Origin: Paenibacillus sp. FSL H3-0469 | Lineage (GTDB): Bacteria; Bacillota; Bacilli; Paenibacillales; Paenibacillaceae | DNA: 64,000 nt | Direction: 5' to 3' | Assembly (NCBI RefSeq): GCF_038051945.1 | Contig: NZ_CP150302.1 | Coordinates: 7,626,001-7,690,000, forward strand | In this document: positions 60,506 to 64,000 of the stretch, one piece after another | Numbering within the stretch: position 1 is the stretch's first letter | How the letters are laid out: every line of letters starts with the position of its first letter | Notes under the pieces: generated by a model | Told to the model about the DNA's origin: nothing | The model's database searches: none | Seen by the model: only the letters and a program-made list of their open reading frames with translations | Program-made: the position numbers and the translations under genes

Positions 60506-62182
60506 CTACAGCTCCGGCGGAAACCACAGATGGCGCAGATCGACCCAGCCCTGGCTGTTGAAGGTCACCCCGCGCACGGAGGGCAGATAGGCAGTCTCGG
60601 CAGGCCGCTCGTACAGAATATGCAGCTGGTGGTCACGGGTTAGAGTATCCTCAATCACCCGGAAGCCTTCCGCACGCACTGCGGCGTCAGGCTCCCGCGA
60701 GATCTGGCGCAGCCTGCCCTCAATGCCCGCGCGGGTGCGCGGTTCAATGTGCAGCGAGAGAGTCAGATACAGGTCGTACAGCCGGAGCTGCTCGTCCTGG
60801 TCGCGGAGCAGCGAGAAGACGATCAAGTCGGACTTCAGGCGGATCGGGCCTTTGAATTCCTCCGGCGACACGGATAACACCTTGCAGGAATACCCGTGCT
60901 GCCTTAGTCTTGCGGCGATGTATTCGGCATCCCCGGCATACTGCGGGATCGTGGCAATCTGCAAGACTTCAGCCGGAGGCGCTGCGAAATGCCGGAAGGG
61001 CACTCTCGGTGCTTCCTGCAGACAGGACAGCAGCTCGGCACGGAGAAGGGGATCGCTTAGCGGTCCCTTTTTCTTCGTGTTGCAGGTTACGAATTTGCGG
61101 ACATAGGACTCAGAGTGGATTCTGCTTAGAGAGTCTGTGCCGGCTGCTGACGGATTCGGGATGACATGGAAGGCAGAGCCGGTCTCTGAGGGCTCCCGGT
61201 CAAGGCTCCACGGGACATAGATAATCTCCACACGGTCCAGATGGGCCCGCCCCTGGAAGTAGTAAGGGAACACCTCCAGCACACAGGTGTCCTCATTCAT
61301 CTCCACGACCTTGAACGGACCGGTGCCCGCCGGTCTGCGTCCAAACAGATTCTCTCCAATGGATTCCAGATCGCGGGGCACAATCGCCGCCCGGCTGGTG
61401 CAGAGGAAGGGAAGGAAGAGTTCGTTCGGCTTCTTCAGCAGAATACGGACGGTTGACGCATTCAAGGCCTGGACCTCCTGAATCTCCTTGACAATATAAC
61501 TGTACAGCATGCGCTGCGAGGTAGACATCATCCGTTCGAAGGAGTAGACGACATCCTCCGCGGTCAGTACCTTGCCGTGATGGAACAAGACCTCCTTGCG
61601 CAGATGAAAAGTCCAGGCCGTCCGGCTCCCGTCTGTCTCCCAGGCATGCGCCAGGCCGGGGATCACCTTGCCGCGTTCACCGCTGCGGCCGACCAGCCCG
61701 TCAAAAACATGGCTGGAGACAAACGACTCCGCCAGCAAATTCATATACAGCGGATCGAAGGTATGGAGCTGCTGGGTGACCGGCAGCCGCAGCGTATCGA
61801 TCCGCTTATCGCTGTGCACCTCGGCATGATGCCCGAAGTACGCCAGCAGCCAGCCTTGCAGCGTGTCCTGCAGTGATGAAGTGCGGGCATGTCCGCGGAT
61901 GCCCTCCAGCGCACTGCTGATATCTTTACTGCTTATCGCCTGCTTCATGGATTCCAGGGCAATGTCCTCGGCCGCCGCGAGGAATACCAGCTTGGAGCGC
62001 CGTCCCCGCCCCCGGCTGGGGGTCCAGGTGATCCAGCCGAGATCGGCCATTTTGCGGATCACATGCAATGCATTGCGGTGGGTACAGCCAAGGGTCAGGG
62101 CCAGCTCGTCCAGGGTGATGGAGATCTCGGCCGGACCTCCATGCTGCGAATGCAGCTTCAGGAATTGACTGTGCAGCTTCAT
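60506..62182 (-). CDS. SgrR-like regulator with substrate-binding-protein domain
   Basis: 558 residues. N-terminal winged helix (ISITLDELALTLGCTHRNAL, MADLGWITWTPSRGRGRRSK) followed by an oligopeptide/solute-binding family 5 domain (FDPLYMNLLAESFVSSHVFD, WTFHLRKEVLFHHGKVLTAE, NELFLPFLCTSRAAIVPRDL). SgrR-type proteins sense a sugar phosphate or oligo-ligand. ATG 62182 fits GGAGG best; ATG 62191 is nearer. Divergent from the DUF4173 gene. Confidence 0.9.
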   Translation of the reverse strand: MKLHSQFLKLHSQHGGPAEISITLDELALTLGCTHRNALHVIRKMADLGWITWTPSRGRGRRSKLVFLAAAEDIALESMKQAISSKDISSALEGIRGHARTSSLQDTLQGWLLAYFGHHAEVHSDKRIDTLRLPVTQQLHTFDPLYMNLLAESFVSSHVFDGLVGRSGERGKVIPGLAHAWETDGSRTAWTFHLRKEVLFHHGKVLTAEDVVYSFERMMSTSQRMLYSYIVKEIQEVQALNASTVRILLKKPNELFLPFLCTSRAAIVPRDLESIGENLFGRRPAGTGPFKVVEMNEDTCVLEVFPYYFQGRAHLDRVEIIYVPWSLDREPSETGSAFHVIPNPSAAGTDSLSRIHSESYVRKFVTCNTKKKGPLSDPLLRAELLSCLQEAPRVPFRHFAAPPAEVLQIATIPQYAGDAEYIAARLRQHGYSCKVLSVSPEEFKGPIRLKSDLIVFSLLRDQDEQLRLYDLYLTLSLHIEPRTRAGIEGRLRQISREPDAAVRAEGFRVIEDTLTRDHQLHILYERPAETAYLPSVRGVTFNSQGWVDLRHLWFPPEL

Positions 62183-62305
62183 GTGGGACATTCTCCTCCT
62201 GTCAAATCTATAAAATAGGAAATTAATGATAATATATTTCTCTTTTTCTTCTTATTTTATCAGCTAAAATCAGGGTATGACAGTAAAAAGATGGGGGAAT
62301 TTACC

Positions 62306-63844
62306 ATGGGCGATCAAAATGATTCCAAACGGGGGCTTGGTCGTGTAGCTTTATTAGCCGCATTCCTGCTTGCGGTTGTGCATCAGTATCTGTTTTACGA
62401 CAAAATGCCGGGAATCTCATATCCGATTTTTATCACGCTATTTTATGCCTTTATGCTCTATTTCGCCAAGGAGCGGCTGCGCAAGCAGACCTGGTTCAGC
62501 TATGTTTGGATGGTGTCCATATTTCTGTTGTCCCTGACCTATATGCTGTTCGGCAACTGGTTTTTCTTTGCGCTTAACTTCGTTGTTATTCCGGTGCTCA
62601 TTCTATTACATATGACGTATATGCTTAGTTACCGCAAGCCCGCATGGAGCGGACTTGCGCTGATCGGCGCGGCACTTGAGCATCTGTTCCCGCAAAGTCT
62701 GCGCAACTGGGCCACGGCACTGAGGCTGCTGCGCCGGGGCAAAGGCGGGATGGCGAATGAACGCAAGCAGGTATTGATGCGGGTGATGATCGGCCTGCTG
62801 ATTTCCGTGCCGCTGCTGCTGATCGTGATCTCGCTGCTCTCTACGGCGGACGGAGTGTTCAGTCAGCTGCTGGCAGCCCTCCCGGGGATTTTTGACAATA
62901 TTTCGCTGGGGGACTGGATCTTCCGAGGCTTGTGGGTTCTGTTGCTCGGACTCGGCATGTTCGGCTTCCTCTGGGGGTTCGTACAGAGCAAATCCTATAT
63001 CCGCTCCCCTCTGGTCAGTGAGCTTGATGCGATGGGGAAGAAGCTGGAAACGGCTGAAGCAGGGGACGAGGGGATCGGTCTGGATGACCCGGTCATTATC
63101 ACTACCATACTTACCGCAATCAATGCAGTGTACATGCTGTTTGTGAGTGTCCAGTTCTCGTATCTGTTCGGGGCCTGGGATGGTATTCTGCCGGAGAACA
63201 GTACGTATGCGGACTATGCGCGGAGCGGTTTTCTGGAGCTGATTCTGGTCACATCGATTAACTTCGCAATCTTGCTGCTGTCCTTGCTGGCAGTGCGCAA
63301 AGCGGGCGGTATCCTGAAACGGGTCATTCAGCTCCTGCTGTATATTCTGGTGTTATGCTCCATGGTCATGCTGTATTCTGCATACTCGCGGCTGACGCTA
63401 TATGAAGAGGCGTACGGTTACACCTACATCCGGTTCCTGGTGCATGCCTTCATGATCTTCCTCGGATTGCTGCTGGTGCTGGCGGCCGTGCGGATTAGCC
63501 GGGAACCCTTCCCGCTTCTAAAATGCTACATTGTGCTCGGCCTGCTCTCCTATGTGCTGATGAACTATATAGGGATGGATCATATCATTGCGAAGCAGAA
63601 TATCCAACGATATAAGGCAAGCGGCACACTGGATGCCGGTTATCTGGCCGGGCTCTCCGCAGATGTGGTTCCAGAGCTGATCGAATTCAGCAAGCAGAAG
63701 AAGGGAATTCTGGACGAGGCGCTGCGCAGCAGACTGTCTAACCTTACTCAGCCTAAGCAAAGCTGGCCATCGTTCAATCTGGCGAATCACCGGGAGCGCA
63801 GAGCGCTTGCGGAATATTTTGCGGGAGAGGTAGCACAGAAATAG
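62306..63844 (+). CDS. DUF4173 polytopic membrane protein
   Basis: 512 residues, about ten or more membrane segments. YFAKERLRKQTWFSYVWMVS, LGDWIFRGLWVLLLGLGMFG, SQFSYLF-type VQFSYLFGAWDGI and YADYARSGFLELILVTSINF are typical of DUF4173/DUF4153 proteins. No known function. ATG 62306 behind GGGGGAATTTACC; ATG 62291 lacks spacing. Divergent from the SgrR-like regulator. Confidence 0.85.
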   Translation: MGDQNDSKRGLGRVALLAAFLLAVVHQYLFYDKMPGISYPIFITLFYAFMLYFAKERLRKQTWFSYVWMVSIFLLSLTYMLFGNWFFFALNFVVIPVLILLHMTYMLSYRKPAWSGLALIGAALEHLFPQSLRNWATALRLLRRGKGGMANERKQVLMRVMIGLLISVPLLLIVISLLSTADGVFSQLLAALPGIFDNISLGDWIFRGLWVLLLGLGMFGFLWGFVQSKSYIRSPLVSELDAMGKKLETAEAGDEGIGLDDPVIITTILTAINAVYMLFVSVQFSYLFGAWDGILPENSTYADYARSGFLELILVTSINFAILLLSLLAVRKAGGILKRVIQLLLYILVLCSMVMLYSAYSRLTLYEEAYGYTYIRFLVHAFMIFLGLLLVLAAVRISREPFPLLKCYIVLGLLSYVLMNYIGMDHIIAKQNIQRYKASGTLDAGYLAGLSADVVPELIEFSKQKKGILDEALRSRLSNLTQPKQSWPSFNLANHRERRALAEYFAGEVAQK

Positions 63845-63908
63845 CTTCCGTGCTTTGACTTGTGTTACAGTGATTTCAGCTAAGATGACACAAGGAGAGA
63901 AGAAGCTG

Positions 63909-64000
63909 ATGCAATCGATTATAAATCCGGAGGCGGTTCGGAGCCTTACCGAGCAGAATGGCCTTACAGCCATGTTCAGCAGCAGCGCCATTGCCCAGAT
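63909..64000 (+). CDS. Start of an unidentified gene, cut by window end
   Basis: ATG 63909 opens a frame reading MQSIINPEAVRSLTEQNGLT that runs out at the window edge after about 30 codons. AAGGAG lies upstream. A TTGTGT/ACACAA half-site pair lies at 63857-63892. Too little is present to name it. Confidence 0.5.
   Translation, partial: MQSIINPEAVRSLTEQNGLTAMFSSSAIAQ

Overview
The window looks like chromosomal DNA of a Paenibacillus-type Firmicute. The evidence is the moderate GC content, strong AGGAGG-type ribosome binding sites, frequent GTG/TTG starts, YesMN-type two-component regulators beside sugar ABC transporters, GH2/GH51 glycosidases, a YwaC-like alarmone synthetase, Amj and BstA/YfiT-like proteins. 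No rRNA, tRNA or CRISPR array was seen. Assignments come from reading motifs; no database was searched.

Layout. 1-2.9 kb: 5'-portion of a LacZ-type beta-galactosidase (minus) divergent from an AraC regulator. 3.0-5.5 kb: GNAT, a membrane protein with a J-like N-terminus, and pdxK. 5.7-9.3 kb: GT2/TPR glycosyltransferase, SGNH hydrolase, a small beta-rich protein and a GT4, possibly a surface-glycan set. 9.5-14.5 kb: sugar isomerase-like TIM barrel divergent from an AXE1-type esterase, DUF1232, HxlR/nitroreductase divergent pair, lrgAB-like pair. 14.5-17.1 kb: GH51 arabinofuranosidase divergent from an ArsR-type regulator with a large C-terminal domain. 17.2-21.7 kb: small and membrane proteins, NUDIX, DUF2809, Amj, secreted coiled coil.

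22.0-31.0 kb is the most distinctive part. A KAS III, an ATP-grasp enzyme, an OleD-like reductase, an MBL-fold hydrolase, an adenylate-forming enzyme and an acyltransferase-like protein overlap one another by 4-11 bases. A frameshifted CDP-alcohol phosphatidyltransferase, an SDR, a DUF4265-like protein and a signal peptidase follow closely. I read it as an uncharacterised acyl or lipid biosynthesis operon.

31-44 kb holds housekeeping and stress genes (HD-GYP, YwaC/RelP-like synthetase, HAD, bacillithiol transferase, cupin, MerR, lipase-like, YhdH, malic enzyme, kinase, lipoprotein, GNAT). 44-47.3 kb is a disrupted alpha/beta-hydrolase region with an AT-rich insert and an orphan hydrolase C-terminus. 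47.3-54.2 kb is a YesNM two-component system plus a carbohydrate ABC transporter. 54.2-64 kb carries an ArsR/MFS pair, AraC with a GyrI-like domain, stalk-domain, DUF1835, DinB, SgrR-like and DUF4173 genes, interspersed with three copies of a structured intergenic repeat.

Non-coding structure is rich: a 51-bp tandem array at 35.5 kb with a relative at 17.5 kb; a three-copy hairpin element at 54.2, 57.2 and 59.8 kb with compensatory stem changes; near-identical direct repeats flanking the MerR/lipase/YhdH block; and a promoter that would give a leaderless ArsR transcript.
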